DNA of 64,000 bases from Polyangiaceae bacterium (GCA_041389725.1 JAWKRG010000004.1:744001-808000); one strand, 5' to 3'. Shown: positions 50,202 through 59,812, counted from the stretch's first letter. Notes: a model not told the origin generated them from the sequence alone. Program-made: numbers and translations.

Positions 50202-51388
50202 AGCTCGATCTCCAGCTGGGTCGACAGCAGGCCTGACAGTCGCTGATCGATGTAGAGAGCATCGTGAAACGCGGTGACCGCGCCCTCGGCCAAGAACTGC
50301 AGACTGAAGCGCGAAGGTGCGGCACTGCTGCCCAGGTTCCAGTGCAGCCCGCCGCCCAAGGTGCCGGTGGAAAGGGGCGAGAGTTCGCGATCGCCAGTGC
50401 GATAGAGCGGCACGTTGGGTACGGAGCCGGCCGAGACGTCCGCGCTGTAGGCCAGCTTCCAAAACGACACTCCGTTTTGGAAATGCGCGCGCAGATGTGG
50501 CCACAGGTAGACCCGGCGACTGAGGTCGAAAACCAGGCGCAGGTCCGTGGTCGTGGCACGCAGCCCCCAGCTGTCCGTGTAGAGGCGCTCGGAGATCACG
50601 AAGGTGGAGTCCGAGAGGCGTTGTGCCAGACGCAGACTCATGGCGTAGCGCTGTCGCGTGGTGGGCAGCCGCTCGGCGACGCGCCCGGGCAAGCGCAGAC
50701 CGTTCACGGCCTCCACGCTGGCGTGGGTCGGAACGCGCGGGGCGACATCCGGGGCGAACACCGGCAGGTAGCGGTAGGGCTTTTCTTGGTGACCGACTTC
50801 GACGATCACGTCGCCGCCGACGTTGAGTGCGGTGTCGCGGTTGACGACGATGGCGGTGGTGCCGGTGATGGTGTGACGGTTGAGCTCCAGGGAGTAGACG
50901 GAGAAGGGAGTGCCGGTGCGTCCCGCGGTGTCGTGCGTGAAGGTGTAGCCGAGGGATGGCGTGACGCTCTTGTCGAAGAGCTCCAAGCTCAGCGAGCCGC
51001 CGCCAGAGAGCGACAGGTAGTCGGGTTCACGGCTGATGGACCCCGACGCCGTGACGCCAAAGGTGTCCGGCTTGTAGGTGGCACTCAGGCCGCCAGCGTG
51101 ACGGACTTCGGTCCAGCGACTGCTGGCACTGGAGACGATGTCCACGGAAGCCGCGGAGACGATGTCGACCAGGTAGTTGCCGCGGGCGGACCACCCTGCG
51201 AGAGGATCGCGGACTTGCGCGCCGACGGAGGGCGTGAAGACAGAGACGTGATCCGTGTCGGCGTAGCCCGCGATTTCCGTCGTGGCGTCGACGACCAAGC
51301 CGCTGCGCTCGCTGGGCCCCTCCGCGTGCGCGCTCGTGAGTGCGAGCCAAGTGGCACCGGCGACAGCCAAGGCACGGCGAAAGCGCAT
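50198..51388 (-). CDS. DUF3570 outer-membrane beta-barrel protein
   Basis: 396 residues from ATG 51388. The signal peptide is FRRALAVAGATWLALTSAHA. The body matches DUF3570: GLVVDATTEIAGYADTDHVSVFTPSVG, VDIVSAASVDIVSSAS, EVRHAGGLSATYKPDTFGVTASGSISREPDYLS, TFTHDTAGRTGTPFSVYS, and a C-terminal strand ...LLSTQLEIEL. This family typically travels with DUF4266, ApbE and TlpA genes. An outer-membrane pore or scaffold is likely. It follows the DUF4266 gene closely and overlaps the cytochrome gene. Confidence 0.9.
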   Translation of the reverse strand: MRFRRALAVAGATWLALTSAHAEGPSERSGLVVDATTEIAGYADTDHVSVFTPSVGAQVRDPLAGWSARGNYLVDIVSAASVDIVSSASSRWTEVRHAGGLSATYKPDTFGVTASGSISREPDYLSLSGGGSLSLELFDKSVTPSLGYTFTHDTAGRTGTPFSVYSLELNRHTITGTTAIVVNRDTALNVGGDVIVEVGHQEKPYRYLPVFAPDVAPRVPTHASVEAVNGLRLPGRVAERLPTTRQRYAMSLRLAQRLSDSTFVISERLYTDSWGLRATTTDLRLVFDLSRRVYLWPHLRAHFQNGVSFWKLAYSADVSAGSVPNVPLYRTGDRELSPLSTGTLGGGLHWNLGSSAAPSRFSLQFLAEGAVTAFHDALYIDQRLSGLLSTQLEIEL

Positions 51389-51410
51389 TGTGGGTCCAGT
51401 GACTCGCTGA

Positions 51411-51638
51411 CTAGTTACAGCCGCAGCCACTCGCGGCGCCCAAAGTTCCCCCCATCGCTCCCTCTTGCACGGCCAAAACGTGATCCTGCGCAGGACTCTC
51501 GAAGGCTTCCGCCGCCATCGTTGGATGGGCGAGGTGTCCGCGCTCGTAGGCCTGCACCTGGGCGCAGCCGCCTAGTAGCCCGGTCACGGCTACGAACAGG
51601 ACGACCACCAGGAGGCGGCTGGAGACGCTACGGCTCAT
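51411..51638 (-). CDS. DUF4266 small lipoprotein
   Basis: 75 residues from ATG 51638, with AGGG five nt upstream. The signal ends in a perfect lipobox (LGGC). The mature protein is only ~50 residues and has the DUF4266 layout: CAQVQAYERGHLAHPTM, DHVLAVQEGAMGG, and the Gly/Cys-rich end ASGCGCN. The terminal CGC could bind a metal or cofactor. First gene of the leftward unit (DUF4266, DUF3570, di-haem, CX4CH) and divergent from the DUF2271 gene. Confidence 0.9.
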   Translation of the reverse strand: MSRSVSSRLLVVVLFVAVTGLLGGCAQVQAYERGHLAHPTMAAEAFESPAQDHVLAVQEGAMGGTLGAASGCGCN

Positions 51639-51745
51639 TAAGCCCTGCGTTTTGGATCGTATCAGGGACTTCGTCACGCGTTTTGTGATGCGCTCGCGTC
51701 CCTATTTGCGGACAGCCCCGCTTCGAGCTAAGACGCCGCCTTCCC

Positions 51746-52465
51746 ATGGCCCAGCTCGCGCACGCTCGGTTGCTTTGGCTCTGCGTCTTGGTGGGCTGCG
51801 GTCCCGTAGACGATGCGGATCCAGCGTTTTGGACTCCCGCAGGTTCCGAGTTGGGCGGCGGACAGTTGCCGTCGGGAGGCGGAGCGGCACCGGGCGGACA
51901 AGGCGGTGCACCCGGTAGCGGCGCGCAAGGTGGCAGCCCTGCATTTGGCGGGGCGCCGGGCTCGGGCAGCTTCACGGGCGGAGGCGGTAGCCCCGTCGGC
52001 AGCGGTGGCAGCACGACCAGCTCGGGGGCATGCCACATGACCTTCGAGTTCACGACGAAGCCCGCGGGTGGGAAGTACTCACCGAAGAACATCGGCGGCG
52101 TGTGGATCAGTAATCAGAGCGGCGCCTTCGTGAAGTCCCTGGAAGTGTGGGCGGGCAAGCGCATCATCAACTTGCTGAAGTGGAACGCCGCGTCGGGTGG
52201 CAACAAGGTGGACGCGATCACCTCGGCGACCTCCAGCAATCATCACGCGCACACTGCGGTTTGGGATTGCACGGACGTCAACAAGCAACCCGTGCCTGAC
52301 GGTCAGTACAACGTGAACGTCGAGTTCACCGAGACGGACTCGGCCAAGTTCATTTTTCCGCCTGGACCCACGACCAGCGTCGGCTTCGCGAAGAACGGTC
52401 AGGGTGGCGTCATTACCCCGCCGGACCAGCAGTACTTCTCGGGTATGAAGCTCACCATGCAGTGA
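51746..52465 (+). CDS. Gly-linker lipoprotein with DUF2271 domain
   Basis: 239 residues. The lipobox LVGC is followed by a ~70-residue Gly/Ser/Ala/Pro linker. The domain matches DUF2271: FEFTTKPAGGKYSPKNIGGVWISNQSGAFVKSLEVWAGKR, LLKWNAASGGNKVDAITSATSSNHH, and WDCTDVNKQPVPDGQYNVNVEFTETDSA. DUF2271 proteins are usually encoded near ApbE flavin transferases and PepSY proteins. The gene is divergent from DUF4266 across 107 bp, and probably shares its control region and function. Confidence 0.88.
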   Translation: MAQLAHARLLWLCVLVGCGPVDDADPAFWTPAGSELGGGQLPSGGGAAPGGQGGAPGSGAQGGSPAFGGAPGSGSFTGGGGSPVGSGGSTTSSGACHMTFEFTTKPAGGKYSPKNIGGVWISNQSGAFVKSLEVWAGKRIINLLKWNAASGGNKVDAITSATSSNHHAHTAVWDCTDVNKQPVPDGQYNVNVEFTETDSAKFIFPPGPTTSVGFAKNGQGGVITPPDQQYFSGMKLTMQ

Positions 52466-52505
52466 GCGCGCGCACGCCCCCCGCGACTGCTACACTCCTT
52501 GGCCA

Positions 52506-54908
52506 ATGGCGTGGGTACGGCGGCTGGGTCTGGGCGTGGTATTGGTGGCGTGGGCGGCAGGCGGCTTCGCTGCGTGCGGTTCGGACGATGGCGGTGGTGT
52601 CGCCAACAACGGCGGTAGCGGCGGCGGCGCGGGAGATGCCGGCTCGGACGTGAGTGCGTCGGGAACCGGAGGCGGCATCAGTATCGATAGCGGGCCGTCG
52701 TGCACTGAAGGCGAGCCCTGCGATGGAGGTGTTTGTGCAGGCGGACAGTGTTGCGCCGCTGCGAAAGCGTGTGGCGGCCAGTGCTGCACCGGCGCGGATG
52801 TGTGCTCCTTTCAGAAGTGCGTGACGCCCGGCGCTACCTGCATCGACTCCTCGGACTGCGCGGCGGGCGAGTACTGCGAGACCGCGCTTGGCGACAAGCC
52901 GGACGCCGGGGGCCCCACCGATGCAGGGTGTGTGGGCGGCAAGGTGTTTCTGACCGGGCGCTGCTTGCCGCAGCCACCGATCTGTGCGGAGGCGGACGCG
53001 GGTGCCGACGCCGGCGCGGGCCAGAGCTGCCTGGACAAGTGCGAAGTCAAGCCGACGACCGTGGCCTTCGACCCTGAAGTCAAATACACCTGGGGCGGGC
53101 AGACGGCGTCTCCCTATGACACCGACGTGATGATGCAGCCCATCGTCGTGCAGCTGGACGACGACAACTGCGACGGCAAAGTCGGCGCCGACGACATTCC
53201 GGAAATCGTCTTTTCCACTTTCAGCAACGGCTACTACTACCGCGCTGGGACGCTGCACGCCGTGTCCGTCAAGAATGGCGTGCTGACGGACAAGTGGTCC
53301 AAGCCCGGGGTGGTGCAGGCCAGCACCGGTTTGGCAGCGGGCGATCTGGACGGTGATGGAACGCCCGAAATCGTAGGCTGTTCCGCTCCCACCACCAGCG
53401 GCGGCACCAGCTGCTGCGACGCCGTCGCGCAGAACACTGGTGTCACGGCCTTCAAGGCGGACGGCAGCGTGTTGTGGACGCAGCCTGATACCAGCCAGGT
53501 GCACTGTGGCTACGAGGCGCCCGCCATTGCGGATCCGAATGGCAGCGGCACGCCCTTGGTGTTGGTGGGGCTCACCTTGCTCAATGGCAAGACCGGAGCC
53601 GTAGTGAAGAACCTCGACCCCGCCCACACCTTCGGAGTCAAGCTGACGGGCTTCTCGGACGTGGATAGCGACGGCAAGCTCGATGTCGTGGAAGGGCGTC
53701 GCGCATTTCGCGTGGACGGCACCGTCATCTGGGACCTGTCCCAGGGGGCCAACGTCTTGCCCACGGGCTATCACGCGGTCGGCGACTTGGACAAGGACGG
53801 TAAGCCCGAGGTCGTGATCATCTCGAGCAGCGGTCCGCACACCCTGTCGGTCATCCAGTACGACCCCGCGAGCCCCGATGGTGCCAAGGTGATCCGCAAG
53901 GGCATCGACATCAACAACGGCATGAGCACCGCGACCTTTTGCAGCGCGGCCAGTGAGTACGGAGGCGGGCCGCCCACGGTGGCGGACTTCAACGGCGACG
54001 GCTTTCCCGACGTCGGCGCGGCGGGCGCCGTGGGCTACATCGTGCTCGACGGCAAGAAGCTGATGGACGCGAACCTGGCCAATTCGGCCACGACGTTGTG
54101 GTTCAAGACGACGCAGGATTGCTCCAGCGCCGTCACGGGTTCGAGCGTGTTCGACTTCAATGGCGATGGCAAAGCCGAGGTGGTCTACGGGGACGAGGTC
54201 CACCTGTGGATGTACGACGGTACGACGGGAACGCAGTTGATTCCCGAGACCTGCAACACCAGCGGAACCTTGTGGGAGTACCCGGTGATTGCCGACGTCG
54301 ACAACGACGGCCAGGCCGACATCGTGATGGCGTCCAACGCCTACGGGCTGACCTGCAACGGTACGAAGCAAGCCGGCATTCGCGTGCTCAGCAGCAAGAG
54401 CGGCTCCTGGGTTCGCACACGCCGTGTGTGGAATCAGCACACCTATCACGTGACGAACGTGGAAGAGAACGGCGCCATCCCCATCAAAGAGCTGACCAAC
54501 TGGACGGTGCCGGGGCTCAACAACTTTCGCCAGAACAAGCAGCCCGGCGGGGAGTTCGCGGCGCCCGATGCGGTGGTCGGCGTGATCCCCAACTGCGGCG
54601 CGAGCTACGGCATCATCGCCACCGTGCGCAACATCGGTCAAGCCGTGCTGCCGCCCGGGGCGACGGTCACCTTCTACGCCGGCACTCCGCCTGGCGGCAC
54701 GCAATTGGGACAGGGGTCGACCACGATCGCCCTCGGTCCTGCCCAGGCCGAGAGCGTGCTACTCGATCTGCCCAATGCGCCGCCGGCAGTGAAGAACGGA
54801 TCCACCCCCGTCTATGCGACGGTGGCGGTCGCTCCTCCCACCGTGGAGTGCCGCAGCGACAACAACACCAGCATGGAAGCAAGCGGCGCCTGTGGTGGGC
54901 CGCGCTGA
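52506..54908 (+). CDS. Large lipoprotein with FG-GAP/VCBS propeller repeats and CARDB-like domain
   Basis: 800 residues. The lipobox is FAAC with a short Gly/Asp/Ser linker. Residues ~60-180 are Cys-rich (CTEGEPCDGGVCAGGQCC, CGGQCCTGADVC, CIDSSDCAAGEYC). Residues ~200-670 form an integrin-like propeller with at least five Ca-binding DxDxDG-type motifs (AAGDLDGDGTPEIV, FSDVDSDGKLDVV, VGDLDKDGKPEVV, VADFNGDGFPDVG, FDFNGDGKAEVV, IADVDNDGQADIV). The C-terminal ~130 residues (ATVRNIGQAVLPPGATVTFYAG...) resemble CARDB. A surface adhesion role is inferred. The long antisense frame opposite is a composition artefact. Confidence 0.88.
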   Translation: MAWVRRLGLGVVLVAWAAGGFAACGSDDGGGVANNGGSGGGAGDAGSDVSASGTGGGISIDSGPSCTEGEPCDGGVCAGGQCCAAAKACGGQCCTGADVCSFQKCVTPGATCIDSSDCAAGEYCETALGDKPDAGGPTDAGCVGGKVFLTGRCLPQPPICAEADAGADAGAGQSCLDKCEVKPTTVAFDPEVKYTWGGQTASPYDTDVMMQPIVVQLDDDNCDGKVGADDIPEIVFSTFSNGYYYRAGTLHAVSVKNGVLTDKWSKPGVVQASTGLAAGDLDGDGTPEIVGCSAPTTSGGTSCCDAVAQNTGVTAFKADGSVLWTQPDTSQVHCGYEAPAIADPNGSGTPLVLVGLTLLNGKTGAVVKNLDPAHTFGVKLTGFSDVDSDGKLDVVEGRRAFRVDGTVIWDLSQGANVLPTGYHAVGDLDKDGKPEVVIISSSGPHTLSVIQYDPASPDGAKVIRKGIDINNGMSTATFCSAASEYGGGPPTVADFNGDGFPDVGAAGAVGYIVLDGKKLMDANLANSATTLWFKTTQDCSSAVTGSSVFDFNGDGKAEVVYGDEVHLWMYDGTTGTQLIPETCNTSGTLWEYPVIADVDNDGQADIVMASNAYGLTCNGTKQAGIRVLSSKSGSWVRTRRVWNQHTYHVTNVEENGAIPIKELTNWTVPGLNNFRQNKQPGGEFAAPDAVVGVIPNCGASYGIIATVRNIGQAVLPPGATVTFYAGTPPGGTQLGQGSTTIALGPAQAESVLLDLPNAPPAVKNGSTPVYATVAVAPPTVECRSDNNTSMEASGACGGPR

Positions 54909-54923
54909 CGGCTTGGGTCGCGC

Positions 54924-55628
54924 ATGAGACGCCTTCTTTGGCTGCTGGCAGTCGCGCTCTCGGCCCCTGCTCTGGGTCGCGCGCAACCTGTGGACGCCGC
55001 AACGAAGACTGCCGAACCCGCCCTCGAGGACGGGGTGGACGGCGGGGCGAGTGCCGATGAGGGGGCGAGCGCCGATGGAGGAACGAGTGACGCTGCAGAG
55101 GACGCCGCTGCGCCATCGCCCGAAGTCAGCGACGAAGAGAAGCGCGCCGAGGCCGCGGCGTTTCGGGAGCAGAGGGCGCGTTACGATCGGAATTACTTCG
55201 TCTTACGCGTGGCACCGCTGCGAATAGGCGTGGATGTCAACGACGAAGTGGTGGAAGACTGGGGCGGTCGCGTCGACGGAGGCATGATTCTGCCGTTGGA
55301 CGACGGGTTCGCGCCCGCTTGGTGGGTGTTGTTCGGGGTCGGGGCCGTTCCCTATCGGGATGGCGTCGTCTTCACCGTGCCCGCGTCCTTCGCCTACGGC
55401 TTTCACTCCTCGAGGTTGCTCGGGTACTTGGGCGGCACCTTCGGGCTCGGTGGCGCTGGCGGCGACGGTGGTGGAGCGGGGCCGTTGTATGGTGGCTTGG
55501 CCGCTCTCGGTGTGCGGCTGGGTCGCGTGCAGCTCTTCGCCGAGGGGCGCTACGAGTTCGTGCTACTCAAGGCAGGGCGGAGCTTCTCTCAGTACGCCTA
55601 CGGGCCCGCGCTCGCCTTGGAGTTGTGA
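54924..55628 (+). CDS. Exported protein with acidic linker and barrel-like C-terminus
   Basis: 234 residues. The signal peptide MRRLLWLLAVALSAPALGRAQ is followed by an Ala/Asp/Gly-rich linker with repeated GASADEGASADGG units and a charged helix (EEKRAEAAAFREQRARYDRN). The C-terminal ~140 residues show alternating strands (NYFVLRVAPLRIGVDVND, GFAPAWWVLFGVGAVPY, GGLAALGVRLGRVQLFAEGRYEF) and end in ALALEL, suggesting a small outer-membrane barrel. It lies 15 bp after the propeller gene and is probably co-transcribed. Family not recognised. Confidence 0.7.
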   Translation: MRRLLWLLAVALSAPALGRAQPVDAATKTAEPALEDGVDGGASADEGASADGGTSDAAEDAAAPSPEVSDEEKRAEAAAFREQRARYDRNYFVLRVAPLRIGVDVNDEVVEDWGGRVDGGMILPLDDGFAPAWWVLFGVGAVPYRDGVVFTVPASFAYGFHSSRLLGYLGGTFGLGGAGGDGGGAGPLYGGLAALGVRLGRVQLFAEGRYEFVLLKAGRSFSQYAYGPALALEL

Positions 55629-55839
55629 CGCGCTCGGCGTGGTCGCGACGAACGCGCCGAGATCGGCTCCGAGGCGCGGAGCCCCGTGCGGGCCTTCGAG
55701 AGCGGGCCGCCGGAGGGACGCGAGCCCACGCCCGGCGAATGACGCGTCTCGTTGACAGAAAAAGCCCAAATTTGTCGGGCGTTTGGCGCGCGCCTTCGCG
55801 CGAGTACGCGATGCCGCCAGATGTTGATATCCATGGAGA

Positions 55840-56892
55840 GTGCGGCGACTAGCGATGTTGGGGTTCCTGGCAGCCATGCTGGGTGGAGGTTGTTCCCTGT
55901 TCTCGGACCTGGACTCGACACGGGGGACACCGAGCTCTGCCGATGCGAGCGCCGGGGCCGCTGGGTTTTCGGGGGCCGCTGGTGACGCGGCGGTGGAAGG
56001 TGCCGCCGGCGGGAAGGCAGATGCCGATCTCGATGCTACCGCAGACGTGCCCGACTCGAACGCCCCCTGCGCCACCCTCGGTCGGCAGTGTGTCACGGCG
56101 GCTCCTCCTGGTTGGATAGGGCCCGTCGCGGTCCACGCGGGAGCAACCGCTGCATCTTGCGGCGGCGACTATCCGACGTCGCTACTGGCGAAGGATCTCG
56201 TTCACGCCGATCTCCAACAGCCCGCGTCGAGCTGTGCTTGCTCCTGCGACGCAGATCCTGGTGCGACCTGTGGTCTTGCCACTCTCAAGTCCCACAACGC
56301 GTCCAACTGCGCCAACCCTATTGGCAGCTGGAACGGCGCGTTCGGGTCTTGTTCCACCATTCCCAACATCTGCGTTAGCGCCTACATGAAGGCCACAGTT
56401 GCGCTGCAGGCTGGGCCGTGCACACCCAAGACGGCTCACAGTCTGCCTCCCGCCCAGTGGGGCACTGAGGCGCGTGCCTGTGGCGGTGCGACCCCCGCAG
56501 GTAGCTGTGATGCGGGCGAAAGCTGCATGCCGCAAACACCCCCCGGTGCCCAGCTGTGCATCTACACCCCTGGCGACACCACTTGCCCGGCGGCGGAGTT
56601 CACGGAGCGCCAAGTGTTCTTCGATGGCGCAACCGACGGGCGCGCTTGTTCGGCTTGCACCTGCGGATCGCCGGTAGGGAGTTGCAGCGGTGGAACCATG
56701 ACGCTGCATGCTGGCGGTACGTGTTCGGGTGGCTCGACGACTTTGCCTATCGGAGCGTGCCTACAGGCGAACGTGTGCAACTTCAAGTACGCCACCGCAT
56801 CCACTCCGAGCGTGTCGTGTGCGGCGAGCAAGAGCACGCTGTCGGGGGCACTGACGGCTGCCAACCCGATCACCTTCTGCTGCAAGCCCTGA
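55840..56892 (+). CDS. Cys-rich lipoprotein of unknown function
   Basis: 350 residues from GTG 55840; ATG 55855 would shorten the signal and remove its positive charges. The signal ends MLGGGC, followed by an Ala/Gly/Asp-rich linker (~30-70). The body contains about 26 Cys, often in CXC or CC arrangements (SSCACSCDADPGATCG, RACSACTCGSPVGSC, FCCKP). The entry segment APPGWIGPVAVHAG is distinctive. Many disulfides imply an extracellular protein. I recognise no named family. Confidence 0.7.
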   Translation: MRRLAMLGFLAAMLGGGCSLFSDLDSTRGTPSSADASAGAAGFSGAAGDAAVEGAAGGKADADLDATADVPDSNAPCATLGRQCVTAAPPGWIGPVAVHAGATAASCGGDYPTSLLAKDLVHADLQQPASSCACSCDADPGATCGLATLKSHNASNCANPIGSWNGAFGSCSTIPNICVSAYMKATVALQAGPCTPKTAHSLPPAQWGTEARACGGATPAGSCDAGESCMPQTPPGAQLCIYTPGDTTCPAAEFTERQVFFDGATDGRACSACTCGSPVGSCSGGTMTLHAGGTCSGGSTTLPIGACLQANVCNFKYATASTPSVSCAASKSTLSGALTAANPITFCCKP

Positions 56893-57051
56893 CGCTGATC
56901 CCAGCAGGACGAGCTGCCGGACAATAGGTTCCCGTTTGCGCCAGGTTCGCCGGGCCAGGCCGCCGCCCGGATGAGCATGCATCCTCGGGTCCAGGCATCT
57001 GCGCAGCCTCTGTAATGGCTCGGACTCGTTGCTGACGGTATTCAGTAGGAC

Positions 57052-58350
57052 ATGAAGCGCTTCACGCTGAATCCGAGTGTTTGGGCCGTTCTTTTGCTCG
57101 CGGTCGGCTGCTCCTCGTCAGCGGAGGAACCCTCCAATGCTGGCAGTAGTGCGGCGGGTGGCACGGCAGGCATCGCGGGTGGCGGCGCAGGGATGGCGGG
57201 TTCCGCAGGCAACGCGGGGGGAGGCACTGCGGGCAGCGGTAGCGTCGGCGGCTTCGCGGGAGCGAGTGGCGCAGGCGCAGGCGCGGGTATCGGAGGAGCG
57301 GGCGGCGCGGGTTTGGGGGGCACCACGGGCAGCGGCGGCTGGTCTGGCGGCGCGCCGGGGACCACCGTCAGCGACGATCCGACGGCGGCGCGCACCTGGC
57401 CGTCGAGCTACGGCCAGGCGATGATCTCCCTCTGGCACGATGACACCATCGGCGCCCTCACCCTCACTGTCGACGACAACTCGGCGCCAGATCACCCGTG
57501 GTGGCTTGCCCAGGGACAAGCTCACAATTTGAAGGTGACGTGGTTCGTCATCACCAACAAGGTCGTCGGCAACTACGGCGGTACCTGGCCTGGCTTTGCG
57601 AACCTGGTGAAGGCTGGCCACGACGTGCAGTCTCATACCGTGAGCCATCTCAACGACGGCCTGACCCTCGACGACGAGTACAAGCTCTCTCAACAGGACA
57701 TCGAGAAGAACCTCCCGGGCGTGCGCGCCATCACCCTGGCCTATCCGGGCGGCACCCATCCGATCTCGAATGACCCCAAGGTCGCCGCCAAGTACTACAT
57801 CGGCGCGCGCGGCACCGTTGGCCAAGACAACAAGATCGGCTCCACCAACTACATGATGATCAACTCCTTGAGTGGAAAGATCATCTTGGACCCCACGCAC
57901 AACGCAGGACTACCCAACATCGTCGTGAAGAACCCGGCGCGGGCGAAGTCTTTCCGCGGATGGTACTGCGTGCACTACCATCAGATGACGGATGCGGTGA
58001 AGACCGACGCCCTCGCCGGGTTTTCGTTCATCGACGCGCACCAGCAAGACTTGTGGGTCGGCCTGTTCCGTGAAGTGTCCCTCTACGGGCAGGAACGAGA
58101 CGCTGCGACGCTCACGGTTCCCCACGTGTCCGCCGATACCATCGCCGTGGAGGTCAAGGACAGCCTACCGGACGCGCTCTTCGACTTTCCGCTCACGGTC
58201 AAGGTGGCCCTCGATGCCAGTTGGTCGAAAGCGAGCGCTAGCCAAAACGGGAAGGGCGTCAACGTGAAGATCGTCCAGCATGGCGGCAAGCCCTTCGCGT
58301 TGGTCGACGCCGTGCCCGATCGCGGCCCGGTGATTCTCTCGCGGCAGTAG
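57052..58350 (+). CDS. Gly-linker lipoprotein with polysaccharide deacetylase domain
   Basis: 432 residues. The lipobox AVGC is followed by an ~80-residue Gly/Ala/Ser linker, the longest here. The NodB-type deacetylase domain (~125-310) has the catalytic/metal Asp pair in LTLTVDDNS, the metal-binding HxxxH in VQSHTVSHLND, and LAYPGGTHP. The C-terminal ~100 residues (ATLTVPHVSADTIAVEVKDSLPDALFDFPLTVKV) form a beta-sandwich-like domain. It probably removes N- or O-acetyl groups from surface polysaccharide or peptidoglycan. Confidence 0.9.
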   Translation: MKRFTLNPSVWAVLLLAVGCSSSAEEPSNAGSSAAGGTAGIAGGGAGMAGSAGNAGGGTAGSGSVGGFAGASGAGAGAGIGGAGGAGLGGTTGSGGWSGGAPGTTVSDDPTAARTWPSSYGQAMISLWHDDTIGALTLTVDDNSAPDHPWWLAQGQAHNLKVTWFVITNKVVGNYGGTWPGFANLVKAGHDVQSHTVSHLNDGLTLDDEYKLSQQDIEKNLPGVRAITLAYPGGTHPISNDPKVAAKYYIGARGTVGQDNKIGSTNYMMINSLSGKIILDPTHNAGLPNIVVKNPARAKSFRGWYCVHYHQMTDAVKTDALAGFSFIDAHQQDLWVGLFREVSLYGQERDAATLTVPHVSADTIAVEVKDSLPDALFDFPLTVKVALDASWSKASASQNGKGVNVKIVQHGGKPFALVDAVPDRGPVILSRQ

Positions 58351-58456
58351 GGCCAGCAAGCGCTCTGCGCGCCGAGCGACGCGCGCGCTACTGGGCGCGC
58401 TTGCCTCTCTGGGAAAAACGCGGTGCTCTTGGTCGCCCCCTGCTATCTTTGAGCCG

Positions 58457-59812
58457 GTGGCTCCGGAAGTGCGGCACGACGACGACGCGACGACGCTGTT
58501 CCAAGCGCGCTTCAGGCCGAATCGGCCCACGTCGTCTCCCTTTCGGCTTTCGGTGGTGACAGGGGCGAGCCAAGGGCAGGAGCTGGTGCTGGACGGGTGT
58601 CAGCCGCGCCTTCTGATCGGCGCGGGGCCCGCCTGCGACTTGCGACTGCAGGATCGGACCGTCTCTCGGCGTCACGCTACCTTGGACGTCCGCGGCGATG
58701 CCCTGCACTTGGTGGACCAAGGCTCGCGCAATGGCACGAGAGTGAACGGCGTGATCGTCATCGAGGCCGTCCTGGTCGGAGGTGAGCGTGTGCAGCTGGG
58801 TGACACGGAACTCACCGTGTCTCGAGATGCGACGGGCGGCAGCACGCGACTGACGACTGTCACCCGCTTCGGGCAGCTGCTCGGTGCCAGCTTGGAGATG
58901 CGGCGACTCTACCCTCTGTGCGAGCGTCTGGCGGCTGCTGACATTCCTGTGGTGATCGAGGGGGAGACGGGAACGGGCAAGGAAGCCCTCGCCGAGTCCC
59001 TGCACATGATGGGGCCTCGTGCGAGCGGGCCCTTCGTAGTGTTCGATTGCACCGCGGTTCCGCCCAACTTGCTCGAGTCCGAGCTCTTTGGCCACGAGCG
59101 CGGCGCGTTCACCGGCGCCACGTCGAGCCGGCGTGGGGTGTTCGAGCGGGCCCATGGTGGCACGCTGTTCATCGACGAGATCGGCGAACTCGACGTCGCC
59201 CTGCAAGCGAAGCTGCTGCGCGCCATCGAGCGCTCCGAAGTGCACCCCTTGGGTAGCGACACCACCCTGCGCGTGGACACCCGCGTGCTGGCGGCAACGC
59301 GTCGCGATCTGGATCGCGAAGTCCAGGCCGGGCGCTTTCGCGACGATCTTTTTCATCGCCTTGCCGTCGGCCGCATCGAACTGCCCCCGCTGCGCGAGCG
59401 CCGAGGGGACGTCGGCGTGCTTGCCGCGCACTTTGCCGAGCGAATGAGCGCACCGGCCGGCGCGATTCCGAGCGAAGTCGCGGCGCGTTGGGACGACTAC
59501 CCTTGGCCCGGCAACGTGCGCGAGTTACGCAACGCGGTCGCGCGCTATCTGGCGCTCGGCGAGTTGGGCCAGCTCGCGATGGACGCCGTTCGGCAGGTCG
59601 ATGAGGCGGACGCGAACGTCGTGGAGACGATCCTGGAGCTGGATCTGCCCCTCTCCGAGGCCCGCGACGCCATGGTCCAGGCTTTCGAACGTCGTTACAT
59701 CGAGCGAGCGCTCAGCCGATCCGGCGGCAACGTCACCCACGCTGCGCGTGCGTCGGGCGTGGGACGCCGCTACTTTCAGACACTGAAGTCGCGCTTGGGG
59801 GCTGACAAGTGA
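58457..59812 (+). CDS. FHA-domain sigma54-dependent transcriptional activator
   Basis: 451 residues from GTG. The N-terminal FHA domain (~28-125) has RLLIGAGPACDLRLQDRTVSRRHATL and LVDQGSRNGTRVNG, the phosphothreonine-binding loops. The AAA+ domain follows with Walker A EGETGTGKEALAE, the sigma54 loop GAFTGA, Walker B TLFIDEIGEL, and the R-finger region FRDDLFHRLAV. The C-terminal Fis-type helix-turn-helix reads RALSRSGGNVTHAARASGVGRRYF. It is likely activated by kinase phosphorylation of a partner or of itself, as in myxobacterial FHA-EBP regulators. First gene of a three-gene unit with GTGA overlaps. Confidence 0.95.
   Translation: MAPEVRHDDDATTLFQARFRPNRPTSSPFRLSVVTGASQGQELVLDGCQPRLLIGAGPACDLRLQDRTVSRRHATLDVRGDALHLVDQGSRNGTRVNGVIVIEAVLVGGERVQLGDTELTVSRDATGGSTRLTTVTRFGQLLGASLEMRRLYPLCERLAAADIPVVIEGETGTGKEALAESLHMMGPRASGPFVVFDCTAVPPNLLESELFGHERGAFTGATSSRRGVFERAHGGTLFIDEIGELDVALQAKLLRAIERSEVHPLGSDTTLRVDTRVLAATRRDLDREVQAGRFRDDLFHRLAVGRIELPPLRERRGDVGVLAAHFAERMSAPAGAIPSEVAARWDDYPWPGNVRELRNAVARYLALGELGQLAMDAVRQVDEADANVVETILELDLPLSEARDAMVQAFERRYIERALSRSGGNVTHAARASGVGRRYFQTLKSRLGADK

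Noticed and set aside
52452..54704. 750-codon open frame antisense to the FG-GAP lipoprotein gene
   Set aside because: It has no family content; the opposite strand has a signal peptide, Ca-binding repeats and normal codon bias. High GC creates long antisense frames.
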